In this document: positions 1-9,209 of the stretch, piece by piece
Layout: each line of letters opens with the position of its first letter
Position numbering within the stretch: the first letter of the stretch is position 1
Origin: Klebsiella sp. BIGb0407
GTDB lineage: Bacteria; Pseudomonadota; Gammaproteobacteria; Enterobacterales; Enterobacteriaceae
NCBI RefSeq assembly: GCF_024807845.1
Contig: NZ_JANUEQ010000009.1
Span: 124,001-188,000, forward strand
DNA length: 64,000 nucleotides
Direction: 5' to 3'
Made by a program: the position numbers and the translations under genes
The notes under the pieces: generated by a model
Database searches by the model: none
Told to the model about the DNA's origin: nothing
What the model saw: only the letters and a program-made list of their open reading frames with translations

Positions 1-1
1 G

Positions 2-439
2 ATCAGTATCCCACGCATTACCCTGCTGGTGTATTCCATTTCAGGCCTGTGCGCTGCTTGTGGTGGCTTAATTTATGGTTCAAGACTGATGACAGGCTAC
101 CCGACCGCAGGCCGTGGCGATGAACTGTTCTTCTCTATTGCCGGTGCAGTAGTCGGTGGAGTCAGTCTGTTTGGCGGAACCGGTAGCATTATCGGCGCAA
201 TGATCGGTGCGATGCTTATCGCCGCAATTTCAAACTTAATGAATGTGATGAACGTCAGTGCTTACTGGCAACCCTTGGTTATCGGCCTCATCATCCTGTT
301 CGGTGTCACTTTCGACACGCTTCGCTCTTCAAGAAAATTAACACTGCCCTGGCTGAAATCCAGGAAAACACTTCACGCTGCACCCATAAAAAACGAAAAC
401 CAAAGTACCTTACAAGAAGGGGATACACATGCAAAATAG
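2..439 (+). CDS. Sugar ABC transporter permease, C-terminal part (RbsC-like; 5' end outside window)
   Basis: Inner-membrane permease subunit of a ribose-type (CUT2) sugar importer. Only about the last 145 residues are present, because the frame is open from base 2 and the gene began before the window. The visible part holds the Gly-rich segment typical of RbsC-family permeases (GRGDELFFSIAGAVVGG, then SLFGGTGSIIGA), two or three hydrophobic helices, and a polar cytoplasmic tail. The stop overlaps the start of the binding-protein gene by 11 bases, so translation is probably coupled. The substrate cannot be read from this fragment. Family assignment is firm. Confidence 0.85.
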   Translation: MSIPRITLLVYSISGLCAACGGLIYGSRLMTGYPTAGRGDELFFSIAGAVVGGVSLFGGTGSIIGAMIGAMLIAAISNLMNVMNVSAYWQPLVIGLIILFGVTFDTLRSSRKLTLPWLKSRKTLHAAPIKNENQSTLQEGDTHAK

Positions 440-1412
440 TAAGAAGTTATCCGTCGGTATTTTAATTCTTGCGGCTGTCACAGCGCTGTCCGGCTGTAAC
501 CGCGAGGATGATAAACAGACCACCAATGAACCCGCCAGGAAAACTCTGGGAGTCACATTACCTAACTTAACTAATCCGTATTATGTGGCAATGAAAAAGA
601 GTTTTGAGGATAGTGCGGCAGCCCAGGGCATGAATATAAAAATCTCCATTGCCGATAATGACGATGCCAAACAACTCTCTCAGGTGGAAAGTTTTATTCA
701 GCAGAAAGTAGATGCTGTGGCCGTAAACTGTGTGTCTTCCGGCCCTTGTGTGGCAGGCATTAATCAGTTGAATAAAGCCAATATCCCGGCTTTTACTATC
801 AACTTACTGCCCGATAGTGAAAGTATGAAACTACAGAATGTGACTGTGGTACAAGGCGTACAGACAGATCAACGTGAAGGTGGGCGTTTAATCGGTGAAG
901 CATTACTGAAAGAAATCGGCCCGGATGGCTCGGCCATTATCGGTATTGTCGGTGAGCCTACCTCGGTTTCAGCTAATGCTCGTGATGATGGTTTTAAAGA
1001 TGCCCTGGCTGTGAATAAAAACGTTAAATTTGTTGCCCTGGTAAACGGTAAAGTTGAAGAGACTACTTCGCTAAAAGTCACAACAGAAATGCTACAGGGC
1101 AATCCCGATATTACCGTCGTATTCTCTGATACCGAGCCCGCAGCAATCGGAGCATTAGCCGCAATTAATCAACTGGGTGCGAAAGACCGCGTCAAACTCT
1201 ACAGCTTTGTCGATAAAGAAGGCGTTAAAGCGATTCAGGATAATAGCGTGCTGAAAGCTGGTGCAATTCAAGAGCCTGTCAAACTGGCAGAAATCCTCGT
1301 GGAAAGCGTTAAGAAGAGCCTGAACGGTGAAACAGTCCCTGACATGATCAATAACCCGCCGTTATTGGTTAATAAGGATAACGCCGCCACTGTTATTGGT
1401 TCTGCTTATTAA
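429..1412 (+). CDS. Sugar ABC transporter substrate-binding lipoprotein (RbsB-like, periplasmic-binding family 4)
   Basis: Periplasmic binding protein of the same importer, 327 aa. The N-terminus is a lipoprotein signal: a basic start, a hydrophobic stretch and the lipobox LSGC with Cys at about residue 23. The mature protein is therefore probably lipid-anchored, whereas E. coli RbsB is soluble. The fold matches type I periplasmic binding proteins: TLPNLTNPYYVAMKKSFED near residue 44, then QVESFIQQKVDAVAVN, and a late PVKLAEILVESV helix. The ATG has a purine-rich ribosome binding site (AAGAAGGGG) and sits inside the end of the permease gene. The presence of an epimerase downstream suggests a pentose or allulose-type sugar; this is inference only. 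Confidence 0.85.
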   Translation: MQNSKKLSVGILILAAVTALSGCNREDDKQTTNEPARKTLGVTLPNLTNPYYVAMKKSFEDSAAAQGMNIKISIADNDDAKQLSQVESFIQQKVDAVAVNCVSSGPCVAGINQLNKANIPAFTINLLPDSESMKLQNVTVVQGVQTDQREGGRLIGEALLKEIGPDGSAIIGIVGEPTSVSANARDDGFKDALAVNKNVKFVALVNGKVEETTSLKVTTEMLQGNPDITVVFSDTEPAAIGALAAINQLGAKDRVKLYSFVDKEGVKAIQDNSVLKAGAIQEPVKLAEILVESVKKSLNGETVPDMINNPPLLVNKDNAATVIGSAY

Positions 1413-1425
1413 TCTCGGCCCTTGA

Positions 1426-1459
1426 ATAATTCGCGTAGCGACAAGGCTACGCGAATTAT
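1426..1459 (+). repeat. Perfect 14-bp inverted repeat between binding-protein and ATPase genes
   Basis: Arms at 1426-1439 and 1446-1459 are exact reverse complements around a 6-base loop. No T-run follows, so it is not a classical terminator. In binding-protein operons such intercistronic hairpins usually protect the upstream mRNA and lower expression of downstream genes. That role is inferred here. Confidence 0.6.
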
Positions 1460-1498
1460 CAGGGGTATCCGTAGCTATTCGCCAGAGAAGATTGAAAG

Positions 1499-3007
1499 AT
1501 GAATTATATTGCTCAACAAATAAAAATCGGATTTTCTGGTGTACAGGTATTACACGGCGTTGATTTCTGTGTAGAACCCGGCACGATCCATGGTTTGTTT
1601 GGCCATAATGGTGCGGGAAAATCGACGTTATTAAAAATTCTCGCTGGCGTTAACACGCCCGATAGCGGTGAGCTTTTAATTGGTGATGTCCCTGTTCATC
1701 TTTCCTCTCCAAGAGATGCATTAAATCAGCGTATTGCCTGTGTTTATCAAGAACTCAGACTTATTCCAGGTATGAGTGTCTGGCAAAATCTCTTTCTTGG
1801 GCGGGAACTAAGAAAAGCCGGTGGCTTTTTAGATGAAAAAGGGATGATAGCGCATACAGAAACCGTTCTGGCAGAATATCAGCTTGATTTCCAGCCAACG
1901 GCATTGGTGAAAGAGCTTTCACATCCAGAGAAACAAATGCTGGAAGTGGTGACCAACCTGGACCGTGATGCCCGATTTTTATTCTTAGATGAACCCACCA
2001 CCGCTCTGGAAGGCGCACAGGCTGAAGAATTATTAAATGCCGTTCAACGCATTGCGAAAGCAAAAAATATTGGCATTGTTTTAGTCTCTCATAAACTGGA
2101 TGAAGTATTACGCGTCTGTGATAAAGCCACCGTCATGTGTGGCGGAAAAGTCATTTATAGCGCCGATAAACAGAGCCTCAGTAAAGCGGCTATTGTTGAA
2201 GCTATTGTTGGTAACGCCGCTGTTTATGAGCAATCAGCCAATCGGCGCGATATTATTCGTGGTGCGCAGACTCGTCCCTGGCTCTCTGTTGAAAATCTCA
2301 AAACAGACAGGCTAAAAAATATTAACTTACAGGCATTTCGTGGCGAAATTTTAGGTGTCTATGGGTTAGCGGGTGCAGGCAGAACACGTTTATGCCGTAC
2401 TCTGTTTGGTCTTGAAACCGTAGTCAGTGGCAGTATTCAACTTTCTCATAAGAACTATCATCCCAGTACCCCCGCTAAAGCAATACAGTCAGGTATCGCC
2501 TATCTGACCGAAGAGCGTAAAAAAGACGGTTTTATTCCGTTAATGTCCAGTTTTGCCAATGCAACCTTACCTATTTTAAAGCGTTTTCGTCACCTCGGAT
2601 GGGTGAATCATGATGCAGCCGAAAAGTCTGCTTCGACTTTGCTGGCAAAAATGAATACTTTAGGAAACTTACACGGCCCCATTCGCTCACTTTCGGGAGG
2701 TAATCAACAAAAAGTATTACTGGCCAGAGTTATTGCCCAGGATGCGACTTTAGTGTTACTCGATGAACCGACTAAAGGCGTCGATATCGGCGCCAAAGCG
2801 GATATTTATAAAATTATTTATCAGCTGGCTGAAAGTGGCTGTTGCGTGGTGATGGTTTCCAGCGAAGAAGAGGAATTATTAGATGTCGCTGATAATATTA
2901 CTGTCTTCCGCAACGGTGAATGCGATGGAAGTATTATTGCTGCACGTGATCTTACTCCGGCTGATTTACGTAAAGCGGCCTGGGAAAATGAGGAAACGGC
3001 AGCATGA
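1499..3007 (+). CDS. Sugar ABC transporter ATP-binding protein with two ABC domains (RbsA-like)
   Basis: Cytoplasmic energy-coupling subunit, 502 aa, the usual size of the RbsA/XylG/MglA family. Domain 1 has a canonical Walker A (GHNGAGKST, residues 35-43) and Walker B (FLFLDEPT near 160), but its signature loop is LSHPEKQ instead of LSGGQ. Domain 2 has a degenerate P-loop (GLAGAGRTRL) but a canonical signature (LSGGNQQKV) and Walker B (LVLLDEPTKGVD). This asymmetry is normal for the family, with only one site fully catalytic. The ATG lies 86 bases after the binding-protein stop. Its own stop overlaps the epimerase start by 4 bases (ATGA), indicating coupled translation. Confidence 0.92.
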   Translation: MNYIAQQIKIGFSGVQVLHGVDFCVEPGTIHGLFGHNGAGKSTLLKILAGVNTPDSGELLIGDVPVHLSSPRDALNQRIACVYQELRLIPGMSVWQNLFLGRELRKAGGFLDEKGMIAHTETVLAEYQLDFQPTALVKELSHPEKQMLEVVTNLDRDARFLFLDEPTTALEGAQAEELLNAVQRIAKAKNIGIVLVSHKLDEVLRVCDKATVMCGGKVIYSADKQSLSKAAIVEAIVGNAAVYEQSANRRDIIRGAQTRPWLSVENLKTDRLKNINLQAFRGEILGVYGLAGAGRTRLCRTLFGLETVVSGSIQLSHKNYHPSTPAKAIQSGIAYLTEERKKDGFIPLMSSFANATLPILKRFRHLGWVNHDAAEKSASTLLAKMNTLGNLHGPIRSLSGGNQQKVLLARVIAQDATLVLLDEPTKGVDIGAKADIYKIIYQLAESGCCVVMVSSEEEELLDVADNITVFRNGECDGSIIAARDLTPADLRKAAWENEETAA

Positions 3008-3579
3008 ATATTTCAGCCAGTGTTTATGCTGCAGATCCTCTGAATATTGAACGCGATATTCAAACAGTTATCTCAGCCATTGAATCGCTGCATTTTGATG
3101 TTATGGATGGCCACTTTACTCAGGCCTACGGGCTTAATATTTCATTGTTTTCTCGTTTAAAAACATTTACCAGCAAGCCTATTGATGTCCATCTGATGGT
3201 GAATAATCCTGAAATTTGGGCGGAAAAATTCGCTACATTAGGGGCGCGCTGGGTCGCCTTTCATCCTGAGTCCTGTCTTCATCCTGAAGCGCTGATTCAG
3301 ACGATACAAAACTGTGGTTCGAAAGCCTATCTGGCTTTTGGGATAAATAACCAACCAACTGATTATATTCATTTATTTGACAGTATCGATGGGGTGCTAA
3401 TCTTAAGTGCTCCTGCCGGTGGCGGAGAATTTGATATCACGGTACTGGACAAAATAGCCCAGATCCCTGCCGACTTACCTATTGCTTTTGATGGAAAAAT
3501 AACGCCAGCCCGCCTGCCCGCCCTTCGTAAAAATAGCGGTGATTTAGCGATTATGGGAGCAGCCATGTGGCCCTGTTAA
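3004..3579 (+). CDS. Ribulose-phosphate 3-epimerase-family protein, short (AlsE/Rpe-like)
   Basis: A TIM-barrel epimerase of the Rpe/AlsE family, expected to interconvert a ketose phosphate at C3 (ribulose-5-P/xylulose-5-P or allulose-6-P/fructose-6-P). Catalytic and metal residues are visible: HFDVMDGHF (His30, Asp32, Asp35, His37), DVHLMV (His63), and the late FDGKI segment replacing the usual VDGG. At 191 aa it is 30-40 residues shorter than Rpe or AlsE; it ends right after the last beta strand and lacks the final helix. It overlaps the ATPase gene by 4 bases and closes the operon. It may be functional but trimmed, or decaying. The exact substrate is unknown. Confidence 0.75.
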   Translation: MNISASVYAADPLNIERDIQTVISAIESLHFDVMDGHFTQAYGLNISLFSRLKTFTSKPIDVHLMVNNPEIWAEKFATLGARWVAFHPESCLHPEALIQTIQNCGSKAYLAFGINNQPTDYIHLFDSIDGVLILSAPAGGGEFDITVLDKIAQIPADLPIAFDGKITPARLPALRKNSGDLAIMGAAMWPC

Positions 3580-3824
3580 AAATATAACGCGCGATAATAG
3601 GATATTATAAGAGCCATTAAGATACATAACTTAATCCCTTGATAATTTATTTTTATATTTCCACTTACTTTTGTAATACACCTCATGGTAAAACTAATAG
3701 CAATCTGATTTTCATCACTATCCGTTGTAAAAGGATTTTATTTTATTATAGAAAACATCCTCGAAAAACATCCTGAGGAAATTGACGTACGCTAGATATA
3801 ATCATATATACATGGAGGTATTAT

Positions 3825-5291
3825 ATGTCTAATCGTGTGATCAGACGTTGGGCTATACGGATTGTATTGCTGGTAATTGTGATTTTACTGACTCTGCTGT
3901 CAATAAGAATTTACGATACGCAACGAGGACCGAAACTCGAGCTCTGGCATACCTTTGTTCCGGATGAGATGGACGCAGCTGAAATTGATAAATCCGATTG
4001 GGGTGATTATGTGAAAGCTGAAAATCAGCTTTTTGAGGAAGTGAAAACCAATGTCACCGATAAGTTAGAGCCCGAAGCCCGGACACCCTCAAACCGTTAT
4101 CATTCTGGCAGTACCATTTATCCACCTCATTTTAGTAGCGACTGGAATCGTTCTTATATTCTTCACCCCAAGGGCGCGCCAAAAGGTGCGGTTGTCTTAC
4201 TGCATGGACTAACTGACACCCCTTATAGCTTGCGCCATATCGCTGAGAACTATAGCCAGCATGGCTATGTTGCGATTGGTATCCGCCTACCGGCGCATGG
4301 CACAGTCCCTGGCGCATTGACGGATGTGAAATGGCAGGATTGGTTAGCCGCGACACGCCTTGCGGTTCGTAAAGCCAGGGTTCTGAGTGGTCCGGGCGTA
4401 CCCCTGCATATCGTGGGTTTCTCAAATGGCGGTGCACTGGCGATGAAATATACGCTGGACTCGCTGGAGAACCCGAGACTGGCAAAACCCGATCGGGTGA
4501 TTCTGATATCTCCGATGATAGGCGTTACCAGCTTTGCCCGTTTTGCGGGCGTCGCTGGCTGGCCCGCTATCTTTCCCGCTTTCGCCAAATCCGCCTGGCT
4601 CGGGATCGTGCCAGAGTTTAACCCCTTTAAATATAATTCATTCCCGGTTAATGGCGGGCGGCAGTCCTATTTACTGACCACTGCCTTACAGCAACAAATT
4701 GCACGCGATGCGAGAAATAACCGACTCGATCAGCTTCCCCCTATTTTAACCTTCCAGTCATTAATGGACTCAACCGTCAGTACTCGAGCAGTGGTAACCG
4801 CTTTATATAACCACTTACCCAAGAATGGCAGTGAAGTTGTATTATTCGATTTAAATCATGCAGCAAATATCGGCCTTTTACTGAGAACCTCTTCTTATAC
4901 CGCGTTAACTCGTTTATTACCGCCACCACCGCGGAATTACAGCGTAACGATTATCACCAACGTTTCGCCAAAAAGTGATGAAACTATGGCGTTAACGACC
5001 CTGGCGGGTCAGGTCAACGAAACCGTTGCGCCGACCGGGTTAGCCTATCCACCCGATATTTTCTCGTTATCTCATGTGGCGTTACCTTTCCCAATGAGTG
5101 ATTCACTCTATGGCCGTTATCCTGAAAACCCGGATCAATACGGTGCCAGCCTGGGGACCATTACCGCCCGCGGTGAACGGTCGGTCTTAAGCGTGGGCAT
5201 GGACTCTTTGATGCGTATTTCATCGAATCCATTTTATAGCTATATGCTGCAACGTATTGATGACAAAATAGAAAGTTCAGATAACCGGTAA
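3825..5291 (+). CDS. Membrane-anchored alpha/beta hydrolase
   Basis: A 488-aa hydrolase with one N-terminal transmembrane helix (residues about 11-28) and a large domain probably facing the periplasm. The alpha/beta-hydrolase core has the oxyanion-side motif VVLLHGLTDTPYS near residue 127, the nucleophile elbow GFSNGG near 198-203, an acid candidate in LMDSTVS and a catalytic His in LNHAAN. This places it with the serine aminopeptidase S33/lysophospholipase-like hydrolases. The real substrate (ester, lipid or peptide) cannot be told. A good ribosome binding site (GGAGG) precedes the ATG. The gene stands alone between the sugar operon and a dispersed repeat. Confidence 0.8.
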   Translation: MSNRVIRRWAIRIVLLVIVILLTLLSIRIYDTQRGPKLELWHTFVPDEMDAAEIDKSDWGDYVKAENQLFEEVKTNVTDKLEPEARTPSNRYHSGSTIYPPHFSSDWNRSYILHPKGAPKGAVVLLHGLTDTPYSLRHIAENYSQHGYVAIGIRLPAHGTVPGALTDVKWQDWLAATRLAVRKARVLSGPGVPLHIVGFSNGGALAMKYTLDSLENPRLAKPDRVILISPMIGVTSFARFAGVAGWPAIFPAFAKSAWLGIVPEFNPFKYNSFPVNGGRQSYLLTTALQQQIARDARNNRLDQLPPILTFQSLMDSTVSTRAVVTALYNHLPKNGSEVVLFDLNHAANIGLLLRTSSYTALTRLLPPPPRNYSVTIITNVSPKSDETMALTTLAGQVNETVAPTGLAYPPDIFSLSHVALPFPMSDSLYGRYPENPDQYGASLGTITARGERSVLSVGMDSLMRISSNPFYSYMLQRIDDKIESSDNR

Positions 5292-5299
5292 GTCTGCAC

Positions 5300-5415
5300 C
5301 CAAAATAATTCAAGTTGCCTGCTGATACTGAGTGAAGTGCACGATAAGCATAGATGGGACATGTGGTTCGGTTGGTAGAACTGAGTTCGCGTCAGGCAAC
5401 TTGAAGTCTGAAAGA
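5300..5415. repeat. Dispersed enterobacterial intergenic repeat, copy 1
   Basis: Begins with the head ACCCAAAATAATTCAAGTTG and ends with its mirror. The 13-base arms at 5309-5321 and 5393-5405 are exact reverse complements. The same head recurs near 20741 and 34875. This is a miniature non-coding repeat common between genes in Enterobacterales. Confidence 0.6.
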
Positions 5416-5476
5416 TGCAGGCCGATAATATGGGCTGTATGCAAGAATCATGGTAGATTTAGAAAATTAATCGCAA

Positions 5477-6178
5477 ATGAAGCAAACGCTGATGGCTGAA
5501 GAAACACTCCTTAATCCGACCCAGGCTGTTAATCAGCAAATCTATCGTATTTTACGCAGAGATATTGTGCACTGTCTGATTGCTCCTGGAACACCTTTAT
5601 CAGAAAAGGAAGTTTCCGTTCGATTCAATGTTTCACGCCAGCCTGTCAGGGAAGCTTTCATTAAGCTTGCCGAGAATGGTTTGATTCAGATCCGTCCTCA
5701 GCGGGGGAGTTATGTTAATAAAATTTCATTATCCCACGTTCTGAATGGATGTTTTGTACGTCAGGCTATTGAATGCGCTGTTGTTCGCCGTGCAGCAACC
5801 CGGGTCACAACCGAGCAACTCTATCAGTTAGAACATAATCTTAAGCAGCAACATACGGCGATTGAACACAACAAGATTAATGATTTTTTTCTGTTAGATG
5901 ATGATTTTCATCAGCAACTGGCGCAGATAGCCGAATGCCAGCTAGCCTGGGATACCGTTGAAAATATTAAAGCGACTATCGATCGTGTACGCTATTTAAG
6001 CCTCGATCATATTTCTCCGTTAGAAATGTTGCTGCAACAGCATACCGATATTTTTACCGGATTAGAAAAGCGCAGCCCCGACCAAGTAGAAATAGCGATG
6101 ACCCGTCATTTAGATGAAATAAGTCAATCCGTGCAGCTTATTCAACAAGAAAACAGTGATTGGTTTAGTGACAAGTAG
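5477..6178 (+). CDS. rspR: GntR-family (FCD subfamily) transcriptional regulator RspR
   Basis: A DNA-binding repressor, 233 aa, very close to E. coli RspR (YdfH), the regulator of rspAB. The N-terminal winged helix-turn-helix has the GntR pattern ([14 protein letters not shown], then [21 protein letters not shown] around residues 50-70). The C-terminal all-helical FCD domain binds a sugar-acid ligand or metal. It lies beside the mannonate genes ydfI, the MFS carrier and rspA, which it probably controls. It is read from the opposite strand and converges on ydfI. The ATG at 5477 keeps the usual short N-terminal extension. Confidence 0.88.
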   Translation: MKQTLMAEETLLNPTQAVNQQIYRILRRDIVHCLIAPGTPLSEKEVSVRFNVSRQPVREAFIKLAENGLIQIRPQRGSYVNKISLSHVLNGCFVRQAIECAVVRRAATRVTTEQLYQLEHNLKQQHTAIEHNKINDFFLLDDDFHQQLAQIAECQLAWDTVENIKATIDRVRYLSLDHISPLEMLLQQHTDIFTGLEKRSPDQVEIAMTRHLDEISQSVQLIQQENSDWFSDK

Positions 6179-6298
6179 TTATTAATTTTTAAGTTATTTA
6201 GTCTTTTTATAAAGATAACCGAACAATAGAGTCTGTCTATTTACGCCTGTCGGTTATCTCAGATGAGCCGCTATAATTCACTTAAACCAAGTGAATCT

Positions 6299-7735
6299 TC
6301 AGGATCCTGTCATATAATATAGAACTGTCTTTTTGGATCCCTTTTCAAGCAGCATGCTATATGCATCATTTATTTTTGAAATAAACTCTTGGTTCTTCGG
6401 TAAATCCTCACCAAAAATAGCTGTTAATTCGAGCAATGCCTGCACACGAGAACTTCCTTGCTCACTTTTTTTAACCTTTTCCGCAATCTCAGTGTATAAA
6501 GGATCGCTTACTTCGATTGAATTTCCGGACTCATCAACTCCACCGACAAAACGCATCCAGCCTGCCACACCTAGCGCCAAAAGCGGCCACGGCGAGTTAT
6601 GCTGTAAATGCCAGCGAATAGAATCCAGCATACGCTGGGGTAGTTTCTGGCTACCGTCCATTGCTATTTGCTGCGTCCGGTGTGCCAGTGCCGGGTTTTC
6701 ATATCGGGAAAGTAAATTTTCTGCATATAAATTAAAATCAACTCCAGTAACTTTTAAAGTCACGGATTGCTCTTTAAGCATAAATTGCCGTGCTGCCTGA
6801 CGAAAATTAACGTCATCCATACAAAGATTAATCTGAGAATAACCAGCCAGATATCCCAGATAGGCAAGAAAAGAGTGACTGCCATTGAGCATTCGCAGTT
6901 TCATTTCTTCAAAGGGTATAACATCTTCGACTAATTCAGCCCCTGCTTTTTCCCATGCAGGTCTGCCAGAAATAAAATTATCTTCGATCACCCATTGCCT
7001 GAATGGCTCACAAACCACAGCAACCGGATCGTAATAACCCGTTAAATTAGCGACATTATCAAGCGTTTGTTGATTCATGGCTGGCACAATTCTGTCGACC
7101 ATTGTTGAGGGGAAACTGACATTATTCTCAATCCACCCAGCCAGTGTGATATCGATAGAATGAGCATAGGCCAGTACAACCCTTCGTGTAATATCTCCAT
7201 TTGACGGCATATTATCGCATGACATGACGCTGACCCCCGCCAGACCAAGAGCTTTACGTCGGGCAAGTCCAGCGACGATAACGCCTATTGCAGAGACCGG
7301 ATGTTCAGGATTCAGTAAATCCGCAGCGATAATAGGATGTTCAAAGATTAACTCACCCGTAGTCGAGGAGTAATAATATCCTTTCTCAGTAATCGTTAAC
7401 GATATAATGGCAACATCAGGTGAAGAAAGCACTGCCAGTATGCTCTCTAAGCCATCCGTGTGAGCTTGTAATGCCTGGGTAACAACCCCAACAGTACGTA
7501 TTGCCCAGCCCGCAGGAGACATTTCAGCCACAGTATATAATTTATTCTGATGATTAAGGTCAGCGATAGTTTTTATACCACTGTTTAAACTTACAACGCA
7601 GCACCCCCAGTCACTTTGATAGCCATGAGCCAGAATATCGGTATAAACCCCTTGATGGGCACGATAAAAAGCGCCAAATCCAATATGAACAATTTTTGTT
7701 TTAAGATGATTACGTTGATAGGGTAGCGTTAACAT
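6299..7735 (-). CDS. ydfI: Mannitol dehydrogenase-family oxidoreductase (YdfI-like; D-mannonate/fructuronate oxidoreductase)
   Basis: NAD-dependent polyol or sugar-acid dehydrogenase, 478 aa. The N-terminal Rossmann domain opens with IVHIGFGAFYRAHQ. The family segment LRMLNGSHSFLAYLG near residue 280 includes the catalytic His region, and the C-terminal helical domain is complete. In E. coli ydfI sits in the rsp neighbourhood, and this family interconverts fructuronate and mannonate. Since RspA dehydrates D-mannonate to 2-keto-3-deoxygluconate, the two enzymes would run consecutive steps. It is the last gene of the rspA-MFS-ydfI operon. The substrate assignment rests on family and context. 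Confidence 0.82.
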   Translation of the reverse strand: MLTLPYQRNHLKTKIVHIGFGAFYRAHQGVYTDILAHGYQSDWGCCVVSLNSGIKTIADLNHQNKLYTVAEMSPAGWAIRTVGVVTQALQAHTDGLESILAVLSSPDVAIISLTITEKGYYYSSTTGELIFEHPIIAADLLNPEHPVSAIGVIVAGLARRKALGLAGVSVMSCDNMPSNGDITRRVVLAYAHSIDITLAGWIENNVSFPSTMVDRIVPAMNQQTLDNVANLTGYYDPVAVVCEPFRQWVIEDNFISGRPAWEKAGAELVEDVIPFEEMKLRMLNGSHSFLAYLGYLAGYSQINLCMDDVNFRQAARQFMLKEQSVTLKVTGVDFNLYAENLLSRYENPALAHRTQQIAMDGSQKLPQRMLDSIRWHLQHNSPWPLLALGVAGWMRFVGGVDESGNSIEVSDPLYTEIAEKVKKSEQGSSRVQALLELTAIFGEDLPKNQEFISKINDAYSMLLEKGSKKTVLYYMTGS

Positions 7736-7776
7736 ATGACTCCTGGGGCATGTATTAAAACATTAAGGCAAATATC

Positions 7777-7805
7777 ATCACCCGGTATATTTAATACCGG
7801 GTGAT
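7777..7805 (-). repeat. Perfect 12-bp hairpin between the MFS gene and ydfI
   Basis: Arms 7777-7788 and 7794-7805 pair exactly around a 5-base loop in the 79-base gap between the two genes. No T-run follows on the minus strand. It is probably an RNA-processing or stability hairpin, not a terminator. Confidence 0.5.
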
Positions 7806-7814
7806 TGGTTCAGG

Positions 7815-9155
7815 TTATTCTTTATCTGTACCCCAATCGTGAAGTTCACGCTTAAGTTTTAGTGGTGCTGTTTCCGGCATCAGTGCAAGACCTATCACGG
7901 ATATAATGCCAAGAACAATGACATATCCTGCCAGCCCATAATAATGGCCGCCGGTCACTTGCAAGATTTTTATTGCTACCAGCCCTAAAATACCGCTACC
8001 AATCAACGATCCTACTTGCCAGATTAATGCTATTCCACTACAGCGAATGCGAGTAGGGAAGAGTTCAGGGAAGAAGGATGCTTGTGGGGCATAACACATA
8101 CTATGACCAAATGTCAGAGCTAAAATCATCGCAATTTGAGTAAGCCAGTAACTATCCTGATTAATCATCAGGAAGAACGGAATAATAAATAATACTTGCA
8201 GAACAGCACCAGCAATAAAGACAGGTTTACGGCCTATTTTGTCACATAATGCCCCCATCATGGGTATCGCAACGATTTCCAGTAAGACAGCGACAATCAT
8301 GGCATCCATTAATATCGTGGTATTGAGATTATTCGCTTTCGCATATGCCAGAACGATGACGGTAAACATCGCAAATGCACAGGCTTCAATCAATTTAGCA
8401 CAGACGCCTTTTACAACAATGCCTGGATACTTACGTACAACCTCTACAACAGGACGTGATGTTACGGCTTTTGTTTCACGAATTTTGGTGAAAACCGGTG
8501 ACTCATCAATTCGCAAACGAATAAACAAACCGATAAGAACTAACAACAAACTTAGCAGGAATGGAATACGCCAGCCGTAATCCATCATCTCTTCAGGAGT
8601 TAATAAGCTATTTAATAAGGCAAACAGCGCCATTGGTAATAAAAATCCTGCTGGCGCGCCAATCTGTACCCAACTGGCAAAAAATCCTCTTCGCTCAGGT
8701 GTTGAATATTCCGCTGTCATTAATACAGCACCCGCCTGCTCGCCGCCGACACCAAAACCTTGCAGAACACGGATAAAGATTAATGCGATAGGTGCCCAGA
8801 TACCAATTTCCTGGTAAGTCGGTAATAAACCAATACAGAAAGTACCCAAACCGACTATCAATATAGTGACAACTAATGCTTTCTTCCTGCCTATTTTGTC
8901 GCCCATATGGCCAAAGACAATACCCCCTAATGGTCGCGCTAAAAAGCCAACAGCATAGGTTGCAAATGCAGCAAGAGTACTCACTAATGGGTCATCGCTA
9001 GGGAAAAATAAATGTCCAAAAAATAAAACTGCCGCAGTTCCATAGGCAAAGAAATCATAGTATTCAGCTGCCGTCCCTATTGCAGAGGCGGTCGCAACAC
9101 GTTTAATCTCTTGAGTATTATCAGCCTTATTATTGATATCAACTGAGCTAACCAT
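7815..9155 (-). CDS. MFS transporter, metabolite:H+ symporter (MHS) family
   Basis: Inner-membrane secondary transporter, 446 aa with about 12 hydrophobic segments. The MHS hallmark AAEYYDFFAYGTAAVLFFG occurs in helix 1. The MFS loop motif GHMGDKIGRKKAL lies between helices 2 and 3, and its repeat CDKIGRKPV lies between helices 8 and 9. LPTYQEIGIWAPIALIFIRVLQGFGVGGE is the helix 4 region of carboxylate symporters such as ShiA and KgtP. Placed between rspA and ydfI on the same strand, it probably imports the sugar acid they process. It does not look like the E. coli YdfJ sequence I recall, so I give no symbol. Confidence 0.85.
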   Translation of the reverse strand: MVSSVDINNKADNTQEIKRVATASAIGTAAEYYDFFAYGTAAVLFFGHLFFPSDDPLVSTLAAFATYAVGFLARPLGGIVFGHMGDKIGRKKALVVTILIVGLGTFCIGLLPTYQEIGIWAPIALIFIRVLQGFGVGGEQAGAVLMTAEYSTPERRGFFASWVQIGAPAGFLLPMALFALLNSLLTPEEMMDYGWRIPFLLSLLLVLIGLFIRLRIDESPVFTKIRETKAVTSRPVVEVVRKYPGIVVKGVCAKLIEACAFAMFTVIVLAYAKANNLNTTILMDAMIVAVLLEIVAIPMMGALCDKIGRKPVFIAGAVLQVLFIIPFFLMINQDSYWLTQIAMILALTFGHSMCYAPQASFFPELFPTRIRCSGIALIWQVGSLIGSGILGLVAIKILQVTGGHYYGLAGYVIVLGIISVIGLALMPETAPLKLKRELHDWGTDKE

Positions 9156-9209
9156 AATAATATTCCTAAGGTAAGATGTAGGATAATAAACTTTCCTGTT
9201 ATATTTTTT

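Noticed and set aside
6333-6800. 155-codon open frame opposite ydfI
   Set aside because: Antisense shadow of a conserved enzyme gene; Ser/Cys-rich, no family features.
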